From contig DASUKN010000076.1 of assembly GCA_036278715.1 (NCBI GenBank), forward strand, positions 1 to 53,056: a DNA stretch of 53,056 nt, given 5' to 3'. Below the pieces are notes generated by a model that saw only the letters and a list, made by a program, of their open reading frames with translations, was not told the origin of the DNA and searched no databases. The DNA comes from Udaeobacter sp025935755. GTDB taxonomy: Bacteria; Verrucomicrobiota; Verrucomicrobiia; Chthoniobacterales; UBA10450. Made by a program: the position numbers and the translations under genes. The stretch's first letter is position 1. Every line of letters starts with the position of its first letter. Positions 26,477-36,777 of the stretch are shown piece after piece.

Positions 26477-29400
26477 GTGAGTGGTAATCAACCGAAGAGT
26501 GAGTCCTTCTTTTCGAAAGACGTCGTGGCTCGATTGTTCAAGGGCCGAACCGCGGCCTTCTCACAGAAGCCGGAACCGCTAATTCGAAGCGAACTATTTG
26601 GCATCGAGCGTCTCGAGCAGCACGCCGAAAGCCTGGCGGCCGCACAGCGCATCACCGCGACTCCGGAAAGCGGCCGGCGACTTGATCGGCGCCTCAAAGA
26701 TAATCGGCGCGCCCTGCTTAATGCCTACCGAGGAGTCGAGAAGGCTGTTCGCGATGAACGCCACATCACGCCAGCAGACGAATGGCTGCTCGACAATTTT
26801 TATGTCGCGCAGGAACAGATTCGCCAGGTCCGTGACGACCTGCCACGCGGTTTTTACCGCGGATTACCGAAGCTCGCGGAGGGACATCTCGAAGGCTATC
26901 CGAGGGTGCTCGGCGTCGCCTGGGCTTTCGTGGCTCACACCGACAGCCGTATCGATCGCGAGGTACTGCTTCGATTCCTGGCCGCTTACCAGCGTGTGCA
27001 ACCACTAACGATCGGCGAACTCTGGGCCGTCGCTATCGCGTTGCGCATTGTCCTCATCGAGAACTTGCGCCGCGCGGCCGATGAGATCGCGGAGGCACGA
27101 GCCGCACGCATCGAGGCTGACCTCCTGGCAGACCAGCTGCTCGGCGTCGGCGGGAAGCCGGTCATTTCGCCCGAGATGGCTTTGACTCCTTACAACTCGA
27201 GGCGATTACCAGAGGCTTTTGTGGTGCGATTGATCGAGCGTTTGCGCGATCAGGATCCACGGGTCATGCCAGCTCTCACGTGGCTGGATGAACGTGTTGC
27301 GACTGTGGGCGCGCGTTGTGATGACGTCATTAGAGCGGACCATCAGAGGCAGGTTGGGACCAACGTAACTGTCCGAAACATCATCACGAGTATGCGTCTC
27401 GTGTCGGCGCTGGATTGGGCGAAGGTTTTCGAGAGTAGCAGCCTCGTAGATGCCGCTCTTCGCACCGAGAGCGCGTTCGCAGAGATGGACTTCCCGACCC
27501 GCAATCGCTATCGGCATGCGATCGAAGTGTTGGCGCGAGGATCGGGGCGGTCGGAACTCGATGTCGTGCAGCGTGCGATTGCAGCCGCGAAGCGATCAGA
27601 CCGGGATTTTACAACCACTCGCGCCACTACCGTAGAGCGCGAACGAGAGCCCGGCTATTATTTCATCGCAAATGGGCGGCGCGAGTTTGAGAAAGAGCTT
27701 GGGTTTCGTGCTCCCGTCAGCAGTTGGTTGATTCGCGCCGGAACAAAAGCCGGGATCATGGGCTACGTCGGAGGTATCGCCGTGATTCTCGCAATCATCA
27801 TGGCGTTGCCATTGATTGCTCTTGCCGAGTTTGGCGTCGGCGGGTGGCTTCTTGTTCTGTTCGCCGTTCTCGGTCTCGCTCCTGCATCGGACCTGGCAGT
27901 CGCGATCATTAATCGCGCCATTACTAATGATTTAAACCCCAAGACACTTCCGGCGCTCGAGCTTCGCGATGGCGTGCGGGGGGAATTGCGGACGATCGTC
28001 GTGGTTCCCACGTTATTGACGACGCGAAGCGCAGTCGATGAGCAGATCGAGCGCATGCAAGTGCATTATCTCGCAAATCAGGACGGCGACCTCCATTTTG
28101 CGCTCCTATCGGACTGGGTTGACTCTGCCACGCAGAGCGCGCCCACTGATGAGGAGCTTCTGAAGGCAGCAGCCGATGGCATCGCGCAGTTGAATCAGCG
28201 CTACGGTTCGGCGCCGGGAGGTCCACGATTTTACCTCCTGCATCGACAGCGGATGTGGAACGAGGGACAGGGTAAATGGATAGGCTGGGAACGCAAACGC
28301 GGTAAATTGCATGAGTTGAATCGGTGGCTTCGCGGCGCCAACGATACGACTTTCATTGCCATCAATGGCGCTCTCCCTCTTCCGCCGCCGGAGGTTCGCT
28401 ATGTGATCACGTTGGACGCAGACACCCGACTCCCAAGGGGAACGGCTAAACGTCTCATCGGAAAGATGGCACATCCTCTCAACCGTCCGAGACTTGATCC
28501 TGCGAGTGGCCGAGTAGTCGAGGGATACGCGGTGTTGCAGCCCCGAGTCACACCTTCGCTGCCGAAAAACTCCGAGGGATCGTTGTTTCAGCGCGTGTTT
28601 ACAATTCCAAGCGGATTGGATCCATACGCTTTCGCCGTTTCTGACGTCTATCAAGACCTGTTCGGAGAAGGCTCTTACAGCGGCAAGGGCATCTATGACG
28701 TCGACATGTTCGAGGCAGCGCTTGAACAAAGAATCCCGGAGAGCACTCTTCTAAGCCACGATCTGCTTGAGGGAATCTTCGCCCGGTCCGGCCTCGTCAC
28801 GGACATTGAAGTGGTTGAAGAGTTTCCCTCGCGCTACTATGTCGCGGCGGCTCGACAACATCGTTGGGCGCGAGGTGATTGGCAGTTGTTGCCGTGGATT
28901 TTTGGTCGAGGCCGGAAAACAGATACCGAGCACGATCGAAGTGCCATTCCGTTCATCGGCCGGTGGAAAATGCTCGACAACTTGCGCCGGACATTATCCG
29001 CGCCGGCCATTTATGTGGCATTGCTAGCCGGATGGCTGCTGCCGCTGAACGCCGCTGTAGTTTGGACCGCATTTGTTGTCGCAACTTTTGCAATCCCCGC
29101 CTTTATCCCGGCTTTCGTTGGAGTTATACCGCGACGATTCGGACTCTCGCAGCAAAGACATTGGTACATGGTCGGGGCCGATTTTGCTCTGGCCTCGTTA
29201 CAGCTCGCACTTCTTATTACCCTCGTCGCTTCGCAGGCGTGGTTAATGGCCGACGCGATTCTCCGCACCCTCTTCCGTCTCTTTGTCAGACGCCGGAAAC
29301 TGCTGGAATGGGTCACGGCCGCGCAGTCAAAAGTCAGCGCGCGCCTCGGTGTCTTCGAGATGTACGTGTGGATGAGCGGCGGCGTTGGGCTGGCGATTAT

Positions 29401-32400
29401 TGCTGGTATCGTTGTCGGATGGGCGGCGCCAGCATCGTGGCCCATCGCAGCGCCGTTCATAATTCTCTGGATCCTTTCACCGGCCGTCGCGGTCTGGGCG
29501 AGTCTCCCGCTATTTCTCCCCAGCGCGAGTCCAGTGACGGGCGCGGATGCACAGGCACTGCGGCTAACCGCGCGCCGAACGTGGCGCTTTTTTGAAACGT
29601 TCGTCACCGCGGAGGAGCATGCGCTTCCACCGGACAACTTTCAGGAAGATCCGAAATCCACAGTCGCCCATCGCACATCTCCTACAAACATGGGCCTGTA
29701 CCTTTTGTCGGTCGTCGCGGCGCGGGATTTCGGTTGGATCGGAACGCACGATGCCGTGGATCGGCTGGAGGCGACGCTCGGAACGATGAAGGGTCTGGAG
29801 CGATACCGCGGGCATTTTTACAATTGGTATGACACGCGCGAGCTGCGTCCACTGGAGCCGCGATACATTTCTGCCGTCGATAGCGGGAATCTCGCCGGAC
29901 ACCTGATCGCGCTTCGATCCGCCTGTCGCGAGATGACAAATGCCCCGACAGTTCGCGTGGGATGGTTGCGCGGAATCGCCGACGCTCTACAGCTCACGCG
30001 CGAATCGCTCGCTTCGCTTGGCGAGGATCGTCGGACTCACACTGTAACGACAAAACACTTGGAGGACGCGCTTGAGGCTCTTTCCGGCGCCCTGGATGCG
30101 CTGCGCAAAGGCAGCGGAATTCCGAATCTGAGTGAGCTAAGCCTGCACGCTGACGCCGTTGTTGATATTGCACGCACGCTCACTGCGGAGCGCAACGACT
30201 CCGAGTGCCCGGAACTATTGATTTGGGCAGTCGCATTGCAGGCGACAATCGCGAGTCATCAGCGCGATTTGGATCTAGCGACGGCACCGTCACTCAAGGA
30301 GCGCCTCGAAGAACTGATCAAAGTGGAGCAGACCCTGTTTGAAGCGATGGAGTTTGGTTTTCTATTCGATGCCAATCGCCAGCTCCTGTCGATTGGTTAC
30401 CGGGTCGGTGAAGGATCACTCGACGAAAGTTATTATGACCTGCTCGCTTCAGAAGCCCGGCTCGCCAGCTTCGTCGCGATCGCCAAAGGCGATGTTCCGA
30501 CTCGGCATTGGTTCCACCTGGGGCGAACGGTCACTTCGGTTCACGGCCGGGTGGCGCTGGTTTCATGGTCTGGATCGATGTTCGAATACTTGATGCCACA
30601 TCTGGTGATGCGGCCTGCGCCCGGGTCCCTTCTCGATGTGACCAATGGCAACATTGTGCGGCGACAGGAAGAATATGGTGCCGAACGAGGTGTTCCTTGG
30701 GGAGTTTCGGAATCCGCCTATAACGCCCGGGATTTGGACTTCACATACCAGTATTCAAGCTTTGGCGTCCCCGGTCTGGGTCTCAAGCGTTCGCTTGCGG
30801 ATAACGTCGTCGTGGCTCCCTACGCCACCGCATTGGCGGCGATGATTGGGCCCGAGGCGGCAGTACGAAACTTTGCAGCCCTCGAGGCCGCGGGCGCTCA
30901 CGGGCGATATGGGTGGTATGAAGCTCTCGATTACACCGCGACGCGACTGCCCGAGGACGAGAAGGTGGCGATCATCCGCTGCTATATGGCGCATCATCAA
31001 GCTATGACGATCCTCGCTCTCGCCAATGCACTTCATGACGGAGCGATGCGCGTCCGCTTTCACGCGGAACCGATTGTCCGGGCGACGGAGCTATTATTAC
31101 AGGAACGCCCGCCGCGCGACATAGACGCCATCCGTCTCCGAGAAGAAGAAGTGAAGGCCGCAGCCTACGTGCGCGAACTCATTCCGCCTTCCTTGCGACA
31201 GTTCGAGTCGCCACATCAGCCCACCGTCCAAACGCAGCTTCTCTCCAACGGTCGTTACGCTGTGATGATGACCGCGGCGGGTTCGGGATACAGCCATTGG
31301 GGTGATCTAGCGATCACACGCTGGCACGAGGACCCGACCCGTGATTGTTGGGGCAGCTATGTGTTCCTGCGCGATGTCGACACCGGCGCGGTCTGGTCGG
31401 CAGGCTATCAACCCACCGCAGTTGAGCCCGATAGTTATGACGCATCGTTCTTCGAGGATCGAGTCGAGATTTCCAGGCATGATGGATCAATCACCACCAG
31501 GATGGAAGTAGCGGTGTCGCCTGAGGACGACGTTGAGGTGCGTCGTGTCACAATTTCCAACCTCGGGAACCGGATGCGCGAAATCGAGTTGACGTCGTAT
31601 GCGGAAATCGTGCTGGCCCCGCAGGCAAGTGACACCGCGCATCCAGCCTTCTCCAATCTGTTCGTGCAAACAGAGTTTGTGCAGGACATCGGCGCTGTTC
31701 TTGCCACACGTCGCCGGGGGTCGCCCGACGAACCCGAAGTCTGGGCGGCGCATTTTACCATCGTCGAAGGTGATGCCTTCGGCGGCCTCCAGTTCGAAAC
31801 CGATCGAGCGCGTTTTCTCGGTCGAGGCCGTTTTATTCGCACACCGATCTCGGTTATTGATGGCCAACCTCTTTCCAACACGGCCGGCGCTGTGCTTGAT
31901 CCAATCTTTAGCCTTCGCCGTCGCGTGCGGCTCGCTGCGGGAGCGACTGCGCACATCACGTTTTGGACTCTTGCGGCGTCATCCCGCAACGAAGTTCTCA
32001 ATCTAATCGACAAACACGGTAACCCGGCGGCGTTTGAACGCCTGCTGACGCTGGCTTGGACGCAGGCGCAGGTGCAATTATTCCATCTCGGCATCAGCCC
32101 CGACGAAGCGACCATATTCCAACGCCTCGCCAGCGGCGTGCTCTATTCAAACCCGGCGCTTCGCCCGCCTTCCGATATGCTCACACGCAGCGAAGCTGCG
32201 CAGTCCGCGCTTTGGGGCTACGGGATTTCCGGCGATCTACCGATCGTCGTGTGCCGCATCGACAACATGGAGGACCTCCAGGTCGTCCGCCAATTACTCC
32301 AGGCGCATGAGTATTGGCGGACCAAGCAGCTGGCCGTGGACCTGGTGATTCTGAATGAAAACCCAGCTTCCTACGCTCAGGATCTGCAGACGACGCTGGA

Positions 32401-35068
32401 GGCGATGGTTCGCGCGACTGAGTCTCGCCGGCTCGCTGGAGCAGCCAGCGCGCGGGGAGCCGTCTTCATTCTGCGAGCGGAGCTTGTATCGGATGAAGCT
32501 CGCGATCTTTTGCAGAGCGCGGCACGCGCGGTTCTTTTTAGCCGTCGCGGCAGCCTTTTCGAACAACTGAGACGCTTGGACGAGTCGGAACTCGCCGCCC
32601 CGAAATCACAAAGGCGCGTGGCTCCCAGAGGAGTTCCGCAGCCGGTTCGGGGCCGGACAGAACTCGAATTTTTCAACGGGCTCGGAGGCTTTTCAGATGA
32701 TGGGCGCGAGTATTCGACGATCCTGGGCGAGGGTCAATGGACGCCTGCGCCGTGGATCAACGTCATTGCCAATCCTTCTTTCGGCTTCCAGACGTCTGTG
32801 GAAGGCGGCGGTTTTACCTGGTCGATCAACAGCCAACAGAATCAGCTAACACCGTGGTCAAACGACCCCGTAACAGATCGACCCGGAGAGGTAATTTATG
32901 TCCGCGACGAGGACGACGGCACCCTCTGGACGCCAACGGCTCTGCCCATTCGCGAAGAAGCTGCGCCGTATATCGTCAGGCACGGCCAGGGATACAGCCG
33001 CTTTGAGCATGTATCGAATGGTATTGCACTCGAGCTTTTACAATACGTTGCGCCAGACGATCCGATCAAAATCTCTCGATTAAAGATTCGAAATCAGTCG
33101 AACCGAAAGCGGCGTCTCTCCATCACCGGATATGTCGAGTGGGCGTTGGGAGCTTCACGCGACGCTTCCGCCCCGTTTCTTGTGACGGAGATTGATCCGG
33201 AAACCCGCGTGATGTTCGCGCGGAATCACTGGAGCATTGCGTTCGGGAAACGCGTCGCCTTTGTAGATCTTGGCGGCCGACAGCTCTCTTGGACCGGTGA
33301 CCGAAAAGAATTCCTCGGTCGAAATGGAATGCTCGATCGTCCCGCTGCACTTGTCGGCGCCACACGCCTAACGAATCAGGTGGGTGGCGGACTGGACGCG
33401 TGCGGTGCTCTCCAAGCCAGGGTTGAGCTCGAATCCGACGGTACAGAGGAGATCGTGTTATTTCTCGGGCAGACCGAGACAAAGGCGGAGGCGCTTTCTT
33501 TGATCAAGCGTTACCGCACAGCGGATCTCGATGGCGTCTTTAATGCGGCCACCGGTATTTGGAATGATGTCCTCGGCAGTATTCAGATCAAAACGCCGGA
33601 TCGCGCGATGGACGTGTTGATCAATCGCTGGCTGCTCTATCAGACACTCGCCTGCCGGGTATGGGCGCGCGCGGCCTTTTACCAGGCCAGCGGTGCTTAC
33701 GGTTTCCGCGACCAACTCCAGGACGTCATGGCATTGACTATTTCAAAACCGCAGATCACGCGAAAGCATCTGCTGCGCGCGGCAGCGCGCCAATTTGTGG
33801 AAGGCGACGTGCAGCATTGGTGGCTCCCGCCATCCGGCCAGGGTGTTCGCACGCGAATTTCCGATGACCGGCTCTGGCTCCCCTACGCCACGGCCCAATA
33901 CATCGAAGCCACCGGCGACTTCGGCGTGCTGGATGAATTGGTTCCATTTCTCGAAGGTGCTGTGCTGCGAGATGACGAGCGCGAATCATTTTTTCAGCCA
34001 ACAATTTCAAAGGATGAGGAGCCGCTCTACGAACATTGCGCGCGTGCACTGGAAACGAGTCTCACTGTCGGAGTGCATGGTTTGCCTCTCATCGGAACGG
34101 GAGACTGGAATGACGGATTGAATCGAGTGGGAGTTGGCGGAAAAGGAGAGAGTATATGGCTCGGTTGGTTTCTTCATGCCGCGCTGTCGGCATTTGCTCC
34201 GCTGGCGGATCGTCGCGGCGAGCACACCCGCGCAACTAACTGGCGACAGCAGGCAGCAAAAATCGCGAAATCGCTCGAAAAAAATGGGTGGGACGGCGGA
34301 TGGTACCGCCGGGCCTTTTTCGACGATGGGACGCCGCTGGGTGGGCACTCCGACGCCGAATGTCGAATTGATTCGATCGCGCAGTCATGGGGAGTGATCT
34401 CCGGCGCCGCGCAAAAGGATCGCGCCACAATCGCGATGGCGGCGGTGAACGAACAACTCGTCCGGCGTGACGACGAATTGGTTCTGCTTTTCACTCCGCC
34501 GTTCGATCAGACACCGCTCGATCCGGGATATATTAAGAGGTACCCGCCGGGCGTCCGCGAAAATGGAGGGCAGTACACTCATGGTGCCCTCTGGGCGGTG
34601 ATTGCATTTGCGATGTTGGGAGACGGAGATAAGGCCGGTGAACTGTTCTCCATTTTGAATCCGATTAATCACGCGCGAACGCGGGCCGATATTTTTCGCT
34701 ACAAGGTCGAACCTTACGTGGTGAGCGCCGATGTTTACGCAGAGCCGTCTCATGTTGGGCGGGGCGGATGGACTTGGTACACCGGATCGGCCGGCTGGAT
34801 GTATCGCGCCGGACTTGAATGGATCCTTGGTTTTCGTTTGAGGGGAGCGAGCCTCGTCATCGACCCCTGCATACCGAAGTCATGGCCGGGCTTTGAAATT
34901 GCATTTCGGTATCACTCGGCTCGATACGACATCTCGGTCGAGAATCCACGCGGAGTTAATCGCGGCGTCTCGGGCATTCATCTCGATGGCCAGGCTCTGC
35001 AATCAGGCAACGCGATTCCTTTGTCGGATAACGGAACGAATCACAAAGTGGAGGTCGTCCTGGGATGA
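26477..35068 (+). CDS. Cyclic beta-1,2-glucan synthase (NdvB/ChvB type)
   Basis: A 2863-residue membrane enzyme, the usual length of ChvB/NdvB. Order: N-terminal helical region with DNFYVAQEQIRQVRDDLPRG; hydrophobic segments at about 430-485; GT84 glycosyltransferase with VITLDADTRLPRGTA near residue 645 and a QxxRW-like RQHRWARGDWQ near 791; more membrane helices at about 850-1020; a glycoamylase-like domain (about 1280-1515, ending in MAHHQAMTIL); and a C-terminal GH94-type module that sets chain length, with GTGDWNDGLNRVG near residue 2540. It makes cyclic beta-1,2-glucan from UDP-glucose. The start is GTG; no ATG start is available because the nearby ATGs run into stops. The last 4 bases overlap the start of pgm (ATGA). 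Confidence 0.93.
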   Translation: MSGNQPKSESFFSKDVVARLFKGRTAAFSQKPEPLIRSELFGIERLEQHAESLAAAQRITATPESGRRLDRRLKDNRRALLNAYRGVEKAVRDERHITPADEWLLDNFYVAQEQIRQVRDDLPRGFYRGLPKLAEGHLEGYPRVLGVAWAFVAHTDSRIDREVLLRFLAAYQRVQPLTIGELWAVAIALRIVLIENLRRAADEIAEARAARIEADLLADQLLGVGGKPVISPEMALTPYNSRRLPEAFVVRLIERLRDQDPRVMPALTWLDERVATVGARCDDVIRADHQRQVGTNVTVRNIITSMRLVSALDWAKVFESSSLVDAALRTESAFAEMDFPTRNRYRHAIEVLARGSGRSELDVVQRAIAAAKRSDRDFTTTRATTVEREREPGYYFIANGRREFEKELGFRAPVSSWLIRAGTKAGIMGYVGGIAVILAIIMALPLIALAEFGVGGWLLVLFAVLGLAPASDLAVAIINRAITNDLNPKTLPALELRDGVRGELRTIVVVPTLLTTRSAVDEQIERMQVHYLANQDGDLHFALLSDWVDSATQSAPTDEELLKAAADGIAQLNQRYGSAPGGPRFYLLHRQRMWNEGQGKWIGWERKRGKLHELNRWLRGANDTTFIAINGALPLPPPEVRYVITLDADTRLPRGTAKRLIGKMAHPLNRPRLDPASGRVVEGYAVLQPRVTPSLPKNSEGSLFQRVFTIPSGLDPYAFAVSDVYQDLFGEGSYSGKGIYDVDMFEAALEQRIPESTLLSHDLLEGIFARSGLVTDIEVVEEFPSRYYVAAARQHRWARGDWQLLPWIFGRGRKTDTEHDRSAIPFIGRWKMLDNLRRTLSAPAIYVALLAGWLLPLNAAVVWTAFVVATFAIPAFIPAFVGVIPRRFGLSQQRHWYMVGADFALASLQLALLITLVASQAWLMADAILRTLFRLFVRRRKLLEWVTAAQSKVSARLGVFEMYVWMSGGVGLAIIAGIVVGWAAPASWPIAAPFIILWILSPAVAVWASLPLFLPSASPVTGADAQALRLTARRTWRFFETFVTAEEHALPPDNFQEDPKSTVAHRTSPTNMGLYLLSVVAARDFGWIGTHDAVDRLEATLGTMKGLERYRGHFYNWYDTRELRPLEPRYISAVDSGNLAGHLIALRSACREMTNAPTVRVGWLRGIADALQLTRESLASLGEDRRTHTVTTKHLEDALEALSGALDALRKGSGIPNLSELSLHADAVVDIARTLTAERNDSECPELLIWAVALQATIASHQRDLDLATAPSLKERLEELIKVEQTLFEAMEFGFLFDANRQLLSIGYRVGEGSLDESYYDLLASEARLASFVAIAKGDVPTRHWFHLGRTVTSVHGRVALVSWSGSMFEYLMPHLVMRPAPGSLLDVTNGNIVRRQEEYGAERGVPWGVSESAYNARDLDFTYQYSSFGVPGLGLKRSLADNVVVAPYATALAAMIGPEAAVRNFAALEAAGAHGRYGWYEALDYTATRLPEDEKVAIIRCYMAHHQAMTILALANALHDGAMRVRFHAEPIVRATELLLQERPPRDIDAIRLREEEVKAAAYVRELIPPSLRQFESPHQPTVQTQLLSNGRYAVMMTAAGSGYSHWGDLAITRWHEDPTRDCWGSYVFLRDVDTGAVWSAGYQPTAVEPDSYDASFFEDRVEISRHDGSITTRMEVAVSPEDDVEVRRVTISNLGNRMREIELTSYAEIVLAPQASDTAHPAFSNLFVQTEFVQDIGAVLATRRRGSPDEPEVWAAHFTIVEGDAFGGLQFETDRARFLGRGRFIRTPISVIDGQPLSNTAGAVLDPIFSLRRRVRLAAGATAHITFWTLAASSRNEVLNLIDKHGNPAAFERLLTLAWTQAQVQLFHLGISPDEATIFQRLASGVLYSNPALRPPSDMLTRSEAAQSALWGYGISGDLPIVVCRIDNMEDLQVVRQLLQAHEYWRTKQLAVDLVILNENPASYAQDLQTTLEAMVRATESRRLAGAASARGAVFILRAELVSDEARDLLQSAARAVLFSRRGSLFEQLRRLDESELAAPKSQRRVAPRGVPQPVRGRTELEFFNGLGGFSDDGREYSTILGEGQWTPAPWINVIANPSFGFQTSVEGGGFTWSINSQQNQLTPWSNDPVTDRPGEVIYVRDEDDGTLWTPTALPIREEAAPYIVRHGQGYSRFEHVSNGIALELLQYVAPDDPIKISRLKIRNQSNRKRRLSITGYVEWALGASRDASAPFLVTEIDPETRVMFARNHWSIAFGKRVAFVDLGGRQLSWTGDRKEFLGRNGMLDRPAALVGATRLTNQVGGGLDACGALQARVELESDGTEEIVLFLGQTETKAEALSLIKRYRTADLDGVFNAATGIWNDVLGSIQIKTPDRAMDVLINRWLLYQTLACRVWARAAFYQASGAYGFRDQLQDVMALTISKPQITRKHLLRAAARQFVEGDVQHWWLPPSGQGVRTRISDDRLWLPYATAQYIEATGDFGVLDELVPFLEGAVLRDDERESFFQPTISKDEEPLYEHCARALETSLTVGVHGLPLIGTGDWNDGLNRVGVGGKGESIWLGWFLHAALSAFAPLADRRGEHTRATNWRQQAAKIAKSLEKNGWDGGWYRRAFFDDGTPLGGHSDAECRIDSIAQSWGVISGAAQKDRATIAMAAVNEQLVRRDDELVLLFTPPFDQTPLDPGYIKRYPPGVRENGGQYTHGALWAVIAFAMLGDGDKAGELFSILNPINHARTRADIFRYKVEPYVVSADVYAEPSHVGRGGWTWYTGSAGWMYRAGLEWILGFRLRGASLVIDPCIPKSWPGFEIAFRYHSARYDISVENPRGVNRGVSGIHLDGQALQSGNAIPLSDNGTNHKVEVVLG

Positions 35069-36777
35069 TGAAAATCAGCCCGCTTGCAGGAAAACCGGCT
35101 GAGTCAGCGCGGCTGGTTAACGTTCCGCGGCTCGTGACCGCATACTACACAGGAGTTCCCGACTACTCGGTGCCCTCGCAACGAGTAGCGTTTGGAACCT
35201 CCGGTCATCGCGGCTCGGCATTCGAAAACACTTTTAACGAGTGGCATATCCTCGCCATCACCCAGGCCATTTGTCTGTATCGAAAAGAGCAACAAATCAC
35301 CGGCCCGCTCTTCCTTGGCATAGACACACATGCGCTCTCGGTTCCGGCGATGGCCAGCGCTTTGGAAGTGTTAGCCGGCAATGGAATCGACGTGATGATC
35401 TCGGAACGGGATGAATACACTCCGACACCTGTCGTCTCTCACGCGATCCTGACTTATAACCGTGGCCGAAAGGTCGGACTCGCCGACGGGATCATCATCA
35501 CGCCTTCGCATAATCCGCCGCGTGATGGCGGATTCAAATACAACCCACCCAATGGCGGGCCGGCGGACACAAGTGTCACCGGTTGGATCCAGACTAAGGC
35601 AAATGAGTTTCTCGAAGCTCATTTAGAAAGAGTGAAACGCATTCCGTTCGAAAGAGCTCTTCGTGCGCCGACGACGCATCGTCACGACTATCTCCACACT
35701 TATGTCGATGATCTAGGCAATGTGATTGATATGGATATCATTCGCGGCGCAAACATCCGCCTCGGAGTCGATCCTCTCGGTGGCGCTGGAGTTCACTACT
35801 GGAGGCCGATCGCGGAGCGTTATGGACTGAATCTCGCTGTGGTAAACGAGGCGGTCGATCCAACTTTCCGGTTCATGACCGTTGATTGGGATGGTCAGAT
35901 TCGCATGGACCCTTCGTCGCCTTACGCGATGCAGCGACTGATTGAGATGAAGGATCGCTTCGACCTCGCTTTCGCTTGCGACACGGATCATGACCGGCAC
36001 GGAATTGTCACCAAAAGCGCCGGATTACTGCCGCCGAACCACTATCTTTCGGCTGCCATCTCCTATCTGTTTGATAACCGGCCGGAATGGCGAAAGGATG
36101 CGGCCGTCGGCAAAACGGTGGTGAGCACTCAGATGATTGATCGCCTCACCGCCAGGCTCGGGCGGAAGCTTTACGAAGTGCCGGTTGGATTCAAGTGGTT
36201 CGTTGACGGTTTACTCGACGGCTCTCTTGGGTTCGCTGGAGAGGAAAGCGCAGGCGCATCTTTCCTCCGGCGCGACGGCAGCGCGTGGACGACCGATAAG
36301 GATGGATTCATCCCTTGTTTGCTCGCGGCGGAGATCACAGCCCGGACGGGGCGCGACCCCGGAGAGATTTACCGTGAGCTTACACGCGAGTTTGGTGATC
36401 CCGTTTATGACCGCGTCGAGGCACCAGCCACTCCGGAACAAAAGAAAATGCTGGCGAACCTTTCCGCGCGCCAAGTCCAATCAACAGATCTTGCCGGGGA
36501 GTTGATTCAGAGCATCCAAACCCACGCGCCCGGCAACGGCGCTTCAATCGGAGGATTGAAGGTAGTGACAAAGAGCGGGTGGTTCGCTGCGCGTCCCTCA
36601 GGGACGGAAAATATCTACAAGGTTTATGCCGAGAGCTTCCGCGGAGAAGACCACCTGTGTCGCATCTTGGAAGAAGCACAGAGCATCGCGGAGAAGGTTT
36701 TGATGCCGGAGCGGGTTCTCCTCGCGCAGCCGGAATCTTTTCCCCAGCAATCTAATCGTGTAACCAACCGCCCGTAA
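35065..36777 (+). CDS. pgm: Phosphoglucomutase (alpha-D-glucose-specific)
   Basis: It interconverts glucose 6-phosphate and glucose 1-phosphate. The phospho-serine loop IITPSHNPPRDGGFKYNPP has its Ser near residue 148. The metal loop CDTDHDRHG is near 305, the sugar loop GEESAGASFLRRDG near 393, and the phosphate loop AARPSGTENIYK near 514. At 570 residues it matches the Pgm family. Its start overlaps the beta-glucan synthase stop by 4 bases, so both are co-translated. Glucose 1-phosphate is the precursor of the synthase substrate UDP-glucose. The end overlaps the convergent hydrolase gene by 26 bases. Confidence 0.95.
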   Translation: MMKISPLAGKPAESARLVNVPRLVTAYYTGVPDYSVPSQRVAFGTSGHRGSAFENTFNEWHILAITQAICLYRKEQQITGPLFLGIDTHALSVPAMASALEVLAGNGIDVMISERDEYTPTPVVSHAILTYNRGRKVGLADGIIITPSHNPPRDGGFKYNPPNGGPADTSVTGWIQTKANEFLEAHLERVKRIPFERALRAPTTHRHDYLHTYVDDLGNVIDMDIIRGANIRLGVDPLGGAGVHYWRPIAERYGLNLAVVNEAVDPTFRFMTVDWDGQIRMDPSSPYAMQRLIEMKDRFDLAFACDTDHDRHGIVTKSAGLLPPNHYLSAAISYLFDNRPEWRKDAAVGKTVVSTQMIDRLTARLGRKLYEVPVGFKWFVDGLLDGSLGFAGEESAGASFLRRDGSAWTTDKDGFIPCLLAAEITARTGRDPGEIYRELTREFGDPVYDRVEAPATPEQKKMLANLSARQVQSTDLAGELIQSIQTHAPGNGASIGGLKVVTKSGWFAARPSGTENIYKVYAESFRGEDHLCRILEEAQSIAEKVLMPERVLLAQPESFPQQSNRVTNRP

